The notes: generated by a model not told the origin, from the letters alone. A stretch of DNA of 22,278 bases from Pseudomonadota bacterium (GCA_023413015.1 JAEZQR010000129.1:1-22278); one strand, 5' to 3'; numbered from the stretch's first letter, positions 1 through 8,307 are shown. Numbers and translations: made by a program.

Positions 1-2031
1 GCCCCCGCGCCGTCCGCACCGACGCCGGCTGCGCGCCGGGTCACGGAAGATGACGAGGAGCGCGTCGTGCGCCGTCCGGGCGCCCCGGTTGCGCGTCGTC
101 CGGAACCTGCGCCCGCCAAGCCGTCGCGCGGTCGCGACGATCGCCGCGAGCGCGGCAAGCTGACCGTCACCAAGGCATTGGATGACGAAGGCGGCGTCCG
201 TTCCCGCTCGCTCGCCGCGCTGAGGCGTGCTCGCGAGAAGGAGAAGCGCGCGTTCATGCAGTCGGGCCCGCAGGCCAAGCAGGTCCGCGACGTCGTGGTG
301 CCCGAGGCGATCACCGTCCAGGAGCTCGCCAACCGCATGGCCGAGCGCGGCGCCGACCTCGTGAAGGCGCTGTTCAAGATGGGCATGATGGTCACCGTCA
401 ACCAGACGCTCGACCAGGACACCGCCGAACTGCTCGTCACCGATTTCGGTCACAATGTGAAGCGCGTGTCGGAGAGCGATGTCGATATCGACACTGCGGC
501 CGACGTCGACGCGCCGGAGACGCTGAAGCCGCGTCCGCCGGTCGTGACCATCATGGGCCACGTCGACCACGGCAAGACCTCGCTGCTCGACGCGCTGCGC
601 GGCACCGACGTGGCCGCGGGCGAGGCCGGCGGCATCACGCAGCACATCGGCGCCTATCAGGTGACGTTGAAGGGCGGCGAGAAGATCACCTTCCTCGATA
701 CGCCGGGCCACGCCGCATTCACCGAGATGCGCGCGCGCGGCGCCAACATCACCGACATCGTGGTGATCGTGGTCGCCGCCGACGACGGACTGATGCCGCA
801 GACGATCGAGGCCATCAACCACACCAAGGCGGCCGGCGTGCCGATGATCGTCGCGATCAACAAGGTCGATAAGCCGGGCGCCAACCCGCAGAAGGTGCGC
901 GAGGCGCTGCTCCAGCACGACGTCCAGGTGGAAGCCATGGGCGGCGAGGTGCAGGATGTCGAGGTGTCGGCGCTCAAGAAGACCGGCCTCACCGATCTTA
1001 CCGACAAGATCCTGCTCCAGGCCGAGCTCATGGAGCTCACGGCCAATCCCGACCGCGCGGCGGAAGCCACGGTGGTCGAGGCGAAGCTCGACAAGGGCCG
1101 CGGACCGGTAGCAACCGTGCTGGTGCGTCGCGGCACGCTCAATGTCGGTGACATCTTCGTCGTCGGCGCGGAGTCGGGCAAGGTGCGCGCGCTGGTCGAC
1201 GACAAGGGCCGACAGGTCAAGACCGCCGGACCGGCGGTGCCTGTCGAAGTGCTGGGTCTCAACGGCACGCCGATGGCGGGCGACCCGCTGTCGGTCGTCG
1301 AGAACGAGGCGCGTGCCCGCGAGGTCGCGGCCTATCGCCAAGGCGTGGCGCAACGCAAGCGCACCACCCAGGCACCGTCGAGCCTCGAGAACATGTTCTC
1401 GGCGCTCAAGGCCAACAAGGCGGTCGAGTATCCGGTGGTCATCAAGGCCGATGTCCAGGGCTCGGTCGAAGCGATCGTGGGCAGCCTCAACAAGCTGTCG
1501 ACCGACGAGATCAAGGTGCGCATCCTGCACTCGGGCGTCGGTGCGATCACCGAGTCCGACGTGACGCTCGCCAAGGCGAGCGGCGCGCCGATCATCGGCT
1601 TCGGCGTCCGCGCCAATGCCAAGGCCCGCGAGATCGCGCAGCGCGACGGCGTCGAGTTCCAATACTACGACGTCATCTACGAGCTGCTCGACGAGGTGAA
1701 GGGCGCGATGGCCGGCAAGCTGTCGCCGGAGCGTATCGAGAACGTCGTCGGCCGCGCCAACGTGCTCGAGGTGTTCCCGGCCGGCAAGGGCAAGGCTGCC
1801 GGTCTGCGGGTGGTCGAGGGCATCATCCGTCGCAACCTGCGCGCCCGCGTCATGCGCGACGATGTGGTCATCTGGACCGGCGGCATCGCTTCGATCCGTC
1901 GCTTCAAGGACGACGTCAACGAAGTGCGTGCGGGTCTCGAGTGCGGCGTGGTTCTCGAGGGCAACATGGACATCAAGATCGGCGACGTCATCGAGACCTT
2001 CGAGGTCGAGGAGCGGGCGCGCACCCTCTAA
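1..2031 (+). CDS. infB: Translation initiation factor IF-2, 5'-truncated
   Basis: IF-2 is the GTPase that places initiator fMet-tRNA on the 30S subunit and promotes joining of the 50S subunit. The frame is open from base 1, so the start codon and part of the N-terminal extension lie outside the window; 676 codons are visible. The first ~60 residues are the Ala/Pro/Arg/Glu-rich linker typical of IF-2. An IF2_N-like segment follows (around 300-470). The G domain shows G1 GHVDHGKTS (556-582), G3 DTPGH (697-711) and G4 NKVD (859-870). Domains II to IV continue to a normal C-terminus ending in EERARTL. A GTG at 67 is only an internal codon. rbfA begins 21 bases downstream, as in the usual nusA-infB-rbfA operon. 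Identification is certain; only the length is incomplete. Confidence 0.98.
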   Translation, partial: APAPSAPTPAARRVTEDDEERVVRRPGAPVARRPEPAPAKPSRGRDDRRERGKLTVTKALDDEGGVRSRSLAALRRAREKEKRAFMQSGPQAKQVRDVVVPEAITVQELANRMAERGADLVKALFKMGMMVTVNQTLDQDTAELLVTDFGHNVKRVSESDVDIDTAADVDAPETLKPRPPVVTIMGHVDHGKTSLLDALRGTDVAAGEAGGITQHIGAYQVTLKGGEKITFLDTPGHAAFTEMRARGANITDIVVIVVAADDGLMPQTIEAINHTKAAGVPMIVAINKVDKPGANPQKVREALLQHDVQVEAMGGEVQDVEVSALKKTGLTDLTDKILLQAELMELTANPDRAAEATVVEAKLDKGRGPVATVLVRRGTLNVGDIFVVGAESGKVRALVDDKGRQVKTAGPAVPVEVLGLNGTPMAGDPLSVVENEARAREVAAYRQGVAQRKRTTQAPSSLENMFSALKANKAVEYPVVIKADVQGSVEAIVGSLNKLSTDEIKVRILHSGVGAITESDVTLAKASGAPIIGFGVRANAKAREIAQRDGVEFQYYDVIYELLDEVKGAMAGKLSPERIENVVGRANVLEVFPAGKGKAAGLRVVEGIIRRNLRARVMRDDVVIWTGGIASIRRFKDDVNEVRAGLECGVVLEGNMDIKIGDVIETFEVEERARTL

Positions 2032-2052
2032 GGGTGCCGCCCGGCCACTCCT

Positions 2053-2451
2053 ATGCGCCAGCAACGTGACGAGCACGGCAAGTCGGTTCGCCTCCTCCGG
2101 GTCGGCGAGCAGATGCGGCACGCGCTTGCCGACGTGCTGTCGCGCGGTGAGGTGCGCGATGAGGTGCTGGAGAGGCACATCGTCAGCGTGACCGAGGTGC
2201 GCGTGTCGCCCGATCTGCGGCACGCGACCGCCTTCATCCAGCCATTGGGCACGAAGGGCGAGGAAGCCGACGCGGTGATCGCGGCGCTGAAGCGCAACGT
2301 CCGTTACCTCAAGGGCGAGGTGGCGCGGCGGGTGAACACCAAATATGCCGCCGACCTCCACTTCCGGCTCGACGAGAGCTTCGACGAGGCCACCCGCATT
2401 GATGCCATCCTGCGCTCCCCGCAGGTGGCACGCGACCTCGACCACGACTGA
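2053..2451 (+). CDS. rbfA: 30S ribosome-binding factor A
   Basis: RbfA is a small KH-fold protein that binds the pre-30S subunit and helps 16S rRNA 5'-end maturation and cold adaptation. The 132-residue product has the family pattern: an N-terminal helix with RVGEQMRHALADVLSRGEV, then VSVTEVRVSPDLRHATAFIQPLG, then a helix with LKRNVRYLKGEVARRV, and LHFRLDESFDEATRIDAIL near the C-terminus. It starts 21 bases after infB with only a distant purine stretch, so translation probably depends on infB. truB, the frequent next gene in this operon, is not in the window; a separate promoter-like region follows the rbfA stop. Confidence 0.97.
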   Translation: MRQQRDEHGKSVRLLRVGEQMRHALADVLSRGEVRDEVLERHIVSVTEVRVSPDLRHATAFIQPLGTKGEEADAVIAALKRNVRYLKGEVARRVNTKYAADLHFRLDESFDEATRIDAILRSPQVARDLDHD

Positions 2452-2472
2452 GGTTCAGTCGTAATTCAGCGG

Positions 2473-2512
2473 GAATCATCCTATTATCCGGTTCTAACAA
2501 CCGAACCGGGAG
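2473..2512 (+). promoter_or_regulatory. Putative promoter and operator region of the DUF6491-type gene
   Basis: The 69-base gap between rbfA and the next gene holds a good -10 hexamer TATTAT (2482-2487) with no convincing -35 at 16-18 bases. A GAATC, matching the CcrM methylation motif GANTC, lies at 2473-2477 in the spacer. A perfect 7-bp inverted repeat, CCGGTTC (2488-2494) and GAACCGG (2503-2509) with an 8-base loop, follows the -10. The Shine-Dalgarno GGGAG (2508-2512) begins in its right arm, 8 bases before ATG 2521. The elements are seen directly; promoter function and control are inference. Confidence 0.4.
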
Positions 2513-2520
2513 CAAACCGC

Positions 2521-2895
2521 ATGACGAGCCTTTCCAAGGTCTTGGCGGCCGCAGTAGCGCTAACGGTCGCTGTTCCTGCCGTCGCGGCGGAAACACCGAA
2601 GGAGCCAAAGGAAGCGCGGATCGCCTTCGCCAACCATGGCGGCATCTACAACTGGCGCGCAGTCGATCGCGATACGCTGCTGATCCAGGGGCAAGGCAAG
2701 CACTGGTACAAGGCCGAGTTGTTCGCGCCGGCCTTCAACCTGAAGGCCGTCGAGACCATCGGCTTCGAGACGTCCCCCGGCGACACCTTCGACCGCTACT
2801 CCAGCATCATCGTCGAAGGACGGCGCTACCCGCTCCGCTCGCTCGTCGAGGTTCCGCCGCCGGCCGAACCCGCCAAGCCGAAGAAGAGCAGCTAG
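2521..2895 (+). CDS. Small exported protein, DUF6491-like
   Basis: The 124-residue protein has a clear Sec signal peptide: Lys near the start, a hydrophobic Ala/Val core (residues 7-20) and an AVAAE cleavage region near residue 23. The mature part has FANHGGIYNWRAVDRDTLLIQG, then W/Y-rich KHWYKAELFAPAF, then IIVEGRRYPLRSL, a pattern I associate with the DUF6491 family of small periplasmic or outer-membrane-associated proteins in sphingomonads. It ends in a Pro/Lys-rich tail (PPPAEPAKPKKSS). The function is unknown. The start is fixed by GGGAG 8 bases upstream and by the signal peptide. The gene appears to be transcribed on its own. Confidence 0.85.
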   Translation: MTSLSKVLAAAVALTVAVPAVAAETPKEPKEARIAFANHGGIYNWRAVDRDTLLIQGQGKHWYKAELFAPAFNLKAVETIGFETSPGDTFDRYSSIIVEGRRYPLRSLVEVPPPAEPAKPKKSS

Positions 2896-2923
2896 GTCCG
2901 TTCGCCGGAAGCACGCCCCGGTG

Positions 2924-2953
2924 TTGACAGGCGGCGAGCGCCCGGCCACCACC
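2924..2953 (+). promoter_or_regulatory. Possible promoter of the ThDP-dependent enzyme gene
   Basis: A perfect TTGACA (2924-2929) lies 29 bases before the ATG at 2959. At 18 bases spacing the -10 position reads ACCACC (2948-2953), a poor match. If it is used, transcription would begin at or next to the start codon. The -35 is convincing and the -10 is not. Confidence 0.3.
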
Positions 2954-2958
2954 GGCGG

Positions 2959-4596
2959 ATGCCATCCGTCGCCAGAACGATCGTCGATACCCTGGTCGCC
3001 CAGGGAATTACCCACGCCTTCGCCGTGCCGGGCGAGAGCTACCTGCCGGTGCTCGACGCCCTCTATGACGTGCAGGACGGGCTCAAGCTCGTCACCTGCC
3101 GGCACGAGGCCGCCGCCGCCAACATGGCGGAAGCCTATGGCAAGCTGACCGGCCGCCCCGGCATCGCGATGGTAACGCGTGGCCCCGGTGCGACCCATGC
3201 TGCGATCGGCGTCCACACCGCGCGGCAGGATTCGACGCCGATGCTGCTGTTCGTCGGCCAAGTCGGCACCGACATGCTGCAGCGAGAGGCATTCCAGGAA
3301 ATCGACTACCGGCTGATGTTCGCCCATGTCGCCAAGCGCGTAGTGGTGATCGATCGCCCTGATCGCGCAGCCGAGCTGGTGGCGAGCGCCTACGCCACCG
3401 CCGTCTCCGGCCGCCCCGGCCCGGTCGTGGTGGTACTGCCCGAGGACGTGCTGGCCGAGGAGGCGACCGAAGCGGTCGCGGCACCGATCGCCGCCGCCGA
3501 ACCGTCGCCCGATGCCAGCGCGATCGCCAAGCTCGCCAACCTGCTTCAAGAGGCCGAGCGGCCGATCCTGTGGCTTGGTGGCTTTGGCTGGTCGGACGAG
3601 GCAGTGTCGAACATCGCCCACTTTGCCGAGGATGCGCAAATTCCGGTCGTGACCGCGTGGCGGCGCAAGGACCGCTTCGACAACGCCCACCCGAAATATG
3701 TCGGCGAGCTGGGACTGGGCGCCAATCCCAAGCTGGTCGAACGGGTGAAGTCGGCCGACCTCATTATTGCGCTCGGCACCCGGTTGGGCGAGGTGACGAG
3801 CCAAGGCTACACGCTGCCCGCCGTGCCGACGCCGACGCAGAAGCTCGTCCATATCCATCCCGACGGCGATACGCTGGGCGCCGTTGCCCATCCTACGCTC
3901 GCCATCCAGTCATCGGTTCGGTTGGCGACCGCTGCGCTCGCTGAGCTCGGCTTCATGGTCGATGCCTCGCGCTGGGCCGGCTGGGCGGAGGCCGCCCGTG
4001 CCGATTACGAAGCATGGGTGGCGCCGACGGCCGTGCAGGCCGGCGTCAACATGGCCGGGGTGATTGCGCATGTGGACTCGGTCGTCGGGGCGGACGCGAT
4101 CTTCGCCAACGGCGCCGGCAACTTCGCGGCGTGGCTGCACCGTTTTCATCAGCACCGCCGCCTGCACACGCAGCTCGCGCCGACGTCGGGCGCAATGGGC
4201 TATGGCGTGCCGGCGGGCATCGCCGCCAAGATCCTGCACCCTGAGCGCGAGGTGGTGATCGTCGCGGGCGACGGCGACTTCCTGATGTCGGGGCAGGAGC
4301 TGGCGACCGCCGCGCGTTATGGCGCGAACGTGATCGTGCTCGTCGTCGACAACGGGCAGTACGGCACGATCCGCATGCACCAGGCGCGCGATTTCCCCGG
4401 CCGCCAGTCCGGCACCGCGCTCACCAATCCCGACTTCGCCGCCTTTGCCCGCAGCTTCGGCGCGTTCGGCGCGACCGTCGAGCGGACGGAGGATTTCCCG
4501 GCGGCGTTCGAAGCAGCACGCGCCGCGGGCACGCCCGCGCTGATCGCGCTCAAGACCGACCCGCAGGAGATCGCGCCGGGCCGGCGGTTGTCGTAA
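2959..4596 (+). CDS. Thiamine-diphosphate-dependent enzyme, acetolactate synthase / 2-oxoacid decarboxylase family
   Basis: The 545-residue protein has the three-domain ThDP layout. The N-terminal pyrimidine-binding domain carries CRHEAAAANMAEAYG with the catalytic Glu at residue 50, TRGPGATHAAIGVHTA, and an AHAS-like QEIDYRLMFAHVAK. A central domain follows. The C-terminal diphosphate-binding domain has the GDG...N motif: G437-D438-G439, then D464-N465 in VVDNGQYG. Substrates in this family range from pyruvate to benzoylformate, oxalyl-CoA and 2-ketoarginine, and the sequence alone does not choose. No ilvN-type regulatory subunit is adjacent, so biosynthetic AHAS is less likely. The gene lies 27 bases before the arginine-catabolism operon, which makes an AruI-like 2-ketoarginine decarboxylase worth considering, but that is inference. 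No good Shine-Dalgarno precedes ATG 2959. Confidence 0.9.
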   Translation: MPSVARTIVDTLVAQGITHAFAVPGESYLPVLDALYDVQDGLKLVTCRHEAAAANMAEAYGKLTGRPGIAMVTRGPGATHAAIGVHTARQDSTPMLLFVGQVGTDMLQREAFQEIDYRLMFAHVAKRVVVIDRPDRAAELVASAYATAVSGRPGPVVVVLPEDVLAEEATEAVAAPIAAAEPSPDASAIAKLANLLQEAERPILWLGGFGWSDEAVSNIAHFAEDAQIPVVTAWRRKDRFDNAHPKYVGELGLGANPKLVERVKSADLIIALGTRLGEVTSQGYTLPAVPTPTQKLVHIHPDGDTLGAVAHPTLAIQSSVRLATAALAELGFMVDASRWAGWAEAARADYEAWVAPTAVQAGVNMAGVIAHVDSVVGADAIFANGAGNFAAWLHRFHQHRRLHTQLAPTSGAMGYGVPAGIAAKILHPEREVVIVAGDGDFLMSGQELATAARYGANVIVLVVDNGQYGTIRMHQARDFPGRQSGTALTNPDFAAFARSFGAFGATVERTEDFPAAFEAARAAGTPALIALKTDPQEIAPGRRLS

Positions 4597-4617
4597 CGCC
4601 CTTCATACGGCTAGAAG
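4588..4617 (+). promoter_or_regulatory. Putative promoter of the M20-astA-astD-astB operon, leaderless type
   Basis: TTGTCG (4588-4593), an 18-base spacer and TAGAAG (4612-4617) precede the ATG at 4624. Exactly 6 bases separate the -10 from the start codon, so transcription would begin at or within a base or two of the A of ATG. No Shine-Dalgarno is visible before that ATG (CCTTCC). The -35 overlaps the end of the ThDP enzyme gene. It could be chance in GC-rich sequence, but the same spacing occurs before usp. Confidence 0.4.
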
Positions 4618-4623
4618 CCTTCC

Positions 4624-5871
4624 ATGCCCGGCCTGTCCTCTCAAGAGCGCGAGGTGCTGAGCACGCTCGATGGCAAGCGCGACGCAATGCTCGCGCACGT
4701 TGAGGCGTGGGCGGCAATCAACTCGGGAAGCCGCAATCTCGCCGGCCTCGCGCGCATGGCGGACGAACTAGCGGGCGCCTTCGCGCCGCTCGGCACGGTC
4801 AGCCTGCGCGAGCCGGCGCCGGTCGAGGCGCCCGACGCAAGCGGCAAGGCGCAGCCGCTGCCGCATGGCCGCAACCTGCATGTCGTTCGCGACGGCGAGG
4901 CGATGACGCGCGTGCTGCTCACCGGGCACATGGATACGGTGTTCGCCGCCGATCATCCGTTCCAGTCGCTCACCTGGCTCGACGACAACCGGCTGAATGG
5001 CCCCGGCACCGCCGACATGAAAGGTGGCATCGCGGTGATGCTGGCCGCGCTTGAGGCCTTTGAGGTGTCGCCGTTCGCGCGGCACCTGGCGTGGGAAGTG
5101 GTGATCAACAGCGACGAGGAGGTGTCGTCGCTGGGCTCGGCGCCACTGCTTGCCGAAGCCGCGCAGCGCTGCGAGGTGGGGCTGACCTACGAGCCGGCGC
5201 TGCCCGACGGGACGCTCGCTGGTGCCCGCAAGGGCAGCGGCAACTTCTCGGCGGTGATCCGCGGCCGCGCCGCGCACGCCGGACGCGAGCCGGAGAAGGG
5301 GCGCAACGCGATTGTCGCGGCGTCCGATCTCGCGATGCGGTTCGCGGTGCTCGCGCGCGACGGGCTGTCGGTCAATCCGGCGAAGATCGACGGCGGCGGG
5401 CCGAACAACATCGTGCCCGACCTCGCGATCCTGCGCTTCAACATGCGCCCCTCGACGCTTACCGACCAGCGCGCGGCCGAGCAGGCGATCGCCGAGGCGA
5501 TCCATGGGGTGAAGTCACTTCATGAGGTGAGCATCGAGCTCCACGGCACCTTCGCCCGCCCGCCCAAGCCGATGGACGAGAACCAGCTCCGCCTGTTCGA
5601 ACTGGTGCGCGACTGCGGCGCCGATCTCGGCCTGCCAGTCGGGTGGCGCGATACCGGCGGCGTGTGCGACGGCAACAATCTCGCCGCGCAGGGGCTACCG
5701 GTGGTCGATACGCTCGGCGTGCGCGGCGGCAGCATCCACTCGTCGGACGAGTTCATGCTCGCCGACAGCCTCCTCGAGCGCGCCAAGCTGTCGGCCTTGA
5801 TCCTGATGCGCTTGGCGCAGGGACGGTTGCCGTCCGTATCAGACGACGCCGGAGAGGGGCGCCTGTCATGA
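4624..5871 (+). CDS. M20-family metallopeptidase, carboxypeptidase G2-like; candidate N-succinylglutamate desuccinylase
   Basis: The 415-residue zinc hydrolase has a complete M20 co-catalytic site: H102 and D104 in TGHMDT, bridging D131 in GTADMKGG, general base E165 and metal ligand E166 in NSDEEVSS, E190 in YEPALPDG and H372 in GSIHSSDEF. A dimerisation domain lies between about residues 195 and 305 (KGSGNFSAVIRGRAAHAG). Length and motif set resemble glutamate carboxypeptidase (CPG2)-type enzymes, which release C-terminal Glu from N-acyl-glutamates. It has no signal peptide, so it should be cytoplasmic. Its stop overlaps the astA start (ATGA), so it is the first gene of the ast operon. The arginine succinyltransferase pathway ends by hydrolysing N-succinylglutamate, and the usual enzyme AstE (an M14-type fold) is not in the window. 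A role replacing AstE is inference. Confidence 0.92.
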   Translation: MPGLSSQEREVLSTLDGKRDAMLAHVEAWAAINSGSRNLAGLARMADELAGAFAPLGTVSLREPAPVEAPDASGKAQPLPHGRNLHVVRDGEAMTRVLLTGHMDTVFAADHPFQSLTWLDDNRLNGPGTADMKGGIAVMLAALEAFEVSPFARHLAWEVVINSDEEVSSLGSAPLLAEAAQRCEVGLTYEPALPDGTLAGARKGSGNFSAVIRGRAAHAGREPEKGRNAIVAASDLAMRFAVLARDGLSVNPAKIDGGGPNNIVPDLAILRFNMRPSTLTDQRAAEQAIAEAIHGVKSLHEVSIELHGTFARPPKPMDENQLRLFELVRDCGADLGLPVGWRDTGGVCDGNNLAAQGLPVVDTLGVRGGSIHSSDEFMLADSLLERAKLSALILMRLAQGRLPSVSDDAGEGRLS

Positions 5872-6887
5872 GCTGGTTCATCCGGCCGGCGCGCGAGGCT
5901 GATCTCGACGCGCTTCTCGAACTCGCGAAGATGACCGGCGGCGGCTTCACCAACCTGCCGCCCGACCGCGACGCGCTCGCGCGCCGCATCGCCTGGTCGG
6001 TCGAATCCTTCGCCAAGGACGTGCAGGCGCCCGACAACGAGCTCTACATGCTCTTCCTCGAGGAAGCGAGGACGGGGCGCATCGGCGGCACCGCCTGCCT
6101 GTTCAGTCGCGTCGGCGTCGAATGGCCGTTCTACAGCTACAAGATCGGGCAGGTGACGCAGACCTCGCGCGAGCTGAAGCGCACATTCGTCGAGAAGGTA
6201 CTCTACCTCACCAACGATTATGACGGCGCCTCCGAGGTTGGCGGGCTGTTCTTGCACCCCGAACTGCGTACCGGCGGACTGGGCCGGCTGCTTGCGCGCA
6301 GCCGCTACCTGTTTCTGGCGCAGCATCGCGAACGCTTCGGCGACCGAGTGCTCGCCGAGCTGCGCGGCTGGCTGGCGCCCGATGGCGGTTCGCCCTTCTG
6401 GGACGGGCTCGGCCGGCTGTTCTTCGGCATGCCGTTCCAGGAGGCCGACCGCTTCAATTCGCTCCACGGCAACCAGTTTATCGCCGACCTGATGCCCAAG
6501 CACCCGATCTACGTCTCGATGCTGCCCGAGGCATCGCGCGCCGTGATCGGCAAGCCGCACGACACCGGCATTCCGGCGATGAAGATGCTCGAGAGCGAAG
6601 GGTTCAACTTCGACGGCTATATCGATATCTTCGACGGCGGCCCGACCGTCTGCTGTCGCACCGATCATATCCGCACGCTGCGCGAGAGCCGCGTCGACGC
6701 GGTCGCGAGCATTGCCGACGATGCCTCGACCTTCGCGCGGCGGCTGCTCGCGCGCGGGCGGCTCGACGACTTCCGCGCCTGGTTCGGCGAGGCCGACCTG
6801 TCGGGCAACGGCCTTGTCGTGACCGCAGCGGACGCCGAGATCCACGGTCTCACCCCCGGACAGGAAGTGCGTCATGTCCCAGCCTGA
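5868..6887 (+). CDS. astA: Arginine N-succinyltransferase
   Basis: AstA transfers succinyl from succinyl-CoA to the alpha-amino group of L-arginine, the first step of the arginine succinyltransferase pathway. The start is ATG 5868, overlapping the M20 stop by 4 bases and preceded by a strong GGAGAGGGG; an upstream in-frame GTG would add an unrelated Arg-rich shadow. The 339-residue product is the family length. It has WFIRPAREADLDALLELA and GGGFTNLPPD at the N-terminus, FYSYKIGQVTQTSRELKR, then LFLHPELRTGGLGRLLARSR (acyl-CoA-binding GNAT-like loop), and FFGMPFQEADRF, HPIYVSMLPEAS and GFNFDGYIDIFDGGPTV further on. It overlaps astD by 14 bases. It is a single-subunit type rather than the paired AruF/AruG arrangement of pseudomonads. 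Confidence 0.96.
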   Translation: MSWFIRPAREADLDALLELAKMTGGGFTNLPPDRDALARRIAWSVESFAKDVQAPDNELYMLFLEEARTGRIGGTACLFSRVGVEWPFYSYKIGQVTQTSRELKRTFVEKVLYLTNDYDGASEVGGLFLHPELRTGGLGRLLARSRYLFLAQHRERFGDRVLAELRGWLAPDGGSPFWDGLGRLFFGMPFQEADRFNSLHGNQFIADLMPKHPIYVSMLPEASRAVIGKPHDTGIPAMKMLESEGFNFDGYIDIFDGGPTVCCRTDHIRTLRESRVDAVASIADDASTFARRLLARGRLDDFRAWFGEADLSGNGLVVTAADAEIHGLTPGQEVRHVPA

Positions 6888-8307
6888 ACTCGTCTCGATC
6901 GACCCCTGCACCAATCAGGAGATCTGGCGCGGCCCGATTGCGGACGCGGGGGCGGTCGATGCGGCGGTTGCGGCGGCGCGGCATGCCTTCCCGGATTGGG
7001 CCCGGCGGCCGCTCGACGAACGGCTGGTGCTGCTGCGCGCCTATCAGGACGTGGTGCGTACCCGCGCCGACGACTTCGCGGCGCTGATCGCGCGCGAAAC
7101 CGGCAAGCCGCTGTGGGAGACGAAGACCGAGGTACAGTCGGTCATCGCCAAGGTCGACATCTCGATCACCGCGCACGCAGAGCGCACCGGTGTGCGCGAG
7201 GGCGAGGCGGCCGGCGTGCGGCAGGTGCTGCGCCACAAGCCGCACGGCGTGCTGGCGGTCCTCGGCCCCTATAATTTCCCGGCGCACCTGCCGAACGGAC
7301 ACATCGTGCCGGCGCTCATCGCCGGCAACACGGTGGTGTTCAAGCCGTCCGAGCTGACGCCGGCGGTCGCCGAGTTCATGGTGGACTGCTGGCGCGAGGC
7401 GGGGCTGCCGGACGGCGTGATCAACCTCGTGCAGGGCGCGGGCGACACGGGCCGGGCGCTCGCCGGGCATCCGGGCATCGACGGGCTGCTGTTCACCGGC
7501 TCGCCCCAGACCGGTCTGGCGCTCCACCGCCAGTTCGCCGACACGCCGTCCAAGATCCTCGCGCTCGAGATGGGCGGCAACAACCCGCTGATCGTATGGG
7601 ACGTGTCCGAGGGTGACTTGCCGGCCACCGCCGCGCTGATCGCGCAGTCGGCCTATCTGTCGGCCGGCCAGCGCTGTACCTGCGCACGCCGCCTGATCTT
7701 GCGGGACAATCGCGCGGTCGAGATGATCGCGCACATCGTCGAGCTGATCGACCGCATCATCATCGGCGCGCCGTTCGACGAGCCGCAGCCGTTCATGGGG
7801 CCGGTGATCGACAACCGCTCGGCCGATCGGCTGATCAAGGCAGCGGCGGGTCTTGCGGCGACCGGCGCCTCGGTGATCCGTCCGCTCGAGCGCCTCGTCG
7901 CCGATCGTCCGTTCCTGACGCCGGCGCTGATCGACGTGACCACCGCCACCGAGCGGCCCGACGAGGAGTTGTTCGGGCCGGTACTCCAGGTGATTCGCGT
8001 GCCCGATTTCGAGGCCGCGCTAGCCGAGGCCAACAACACCCGCTTCGGCTTGTCCGCCGGGCTGATCGGCGGCGACCCGGCGCTCTACGATCGCTTCTGG
8101 GCCGGCACGCGGGCGGGGGTCGTCAACTGGAACCGCCCCACCAACGGCGCGGCCTCGAACGCGCCGTTCGGCGGCGTCGGCCTGTCGGGCAATCATCGGC
8201 CCAGCGCCTATTACGCCGCCGACTATTGCGCCTTCCCGGTCGCTAGCCTCGAGGCCGACCGCCCGAGTGGCGGCATCGCGACAGGTTTACGCGCCGTCGA
8301 GCAATGA
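6874..8307 (+). CDS. astD: N-succinylglutamate 5-semialdehyde dehydrogenase
   Basis: AstD oxidises N-succinylglutamate semialdehyde to N-succinylglutamate with NAD+, the fourth step of the pathway. The 477-residue aldehyde dehydrogenase has the Rossmann segment with LGPYNFPAHLPNGHIVPALIAGN and KPSELTPA (cofactor binding), catalytic Glu E232 in LEMGGNNP, nucleophile C268 in SAGQRCTC, and FGPVLQVI and NAPFGGVGLSGNHRPSAYYAADYC near the C-terminus. The last stretch is typical of AstD. ATG 6874 lies inside the end of astA with AGGAAG just upstream; the 14-base overlap and the 4-base ATGA overlap with astB imply coupled translation. The transaminase for the preceding step (AstC, or a dual-role ArgD) is not in the window. 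Confidence 0.96.
   Translation: MSQPELVSIDPCTNQEIWRGPIADAGAVDAAVAAARHAFPDWARRPLDERLVLLRAYQDVVRTRADDFAALIARETGKPLWETKTEVQSVIAKVDISITAHAERTGVREGEAAGVRQVLRHKPHGVLAVLGPYNFPAHLPNGHIVPALIAGNTVVFKPSELTPAVAEFMVDCWREAGLPDGVINLVQGAGDTGRALAGHPGIDGLLFTGSPQTGLALHRQFADTPSKILALEMGGNNPLIVWDVSEGDLPATAALIAQSAYLSAGQRCTCARRLILRDNRAVEMIAHIVELIDRIIIGAPFDEPQPFMGPVIDNRSADRLIKAAAGLAATGASVIRPLERLVADRPFLTPALIDVTTATERPDEELFGPVLQVIRVPDFEAALAEANNTRFGLSAGLIGGDPALYDRFWAGTRAGVVNWNRPTNGAASNAPFGGVGLSGNHRPSAYYAADYCAFPVASLEADRPSGGIATGLRAVEQ

Noticed and set aside
2472..2494. GGAAT and GTTC upstream of the DUF6491-type gene as an EcfG general-stress promoter
   Set aside because: The -35 is GGAAT rather than GGAAC and the spacing to GTT is about 14, shorter than the 16-18 expected.
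5643..5867. 75-codon upstream extension of the astA frame
   Set aside because: It overlaps the conserved M20 C-terminus including H372, is Arg-rich, and ATG 5868 has a strong Shine-Dalgarno and the family N-terminus.
5520..6914. 464-codon minus-strand frame opposite astA, and a similar 443-codon one at 2560-3891
   Set aside because: Arg/Gly/His/Val-rich shadow translations opposite clear genes, with no recognisable motif.
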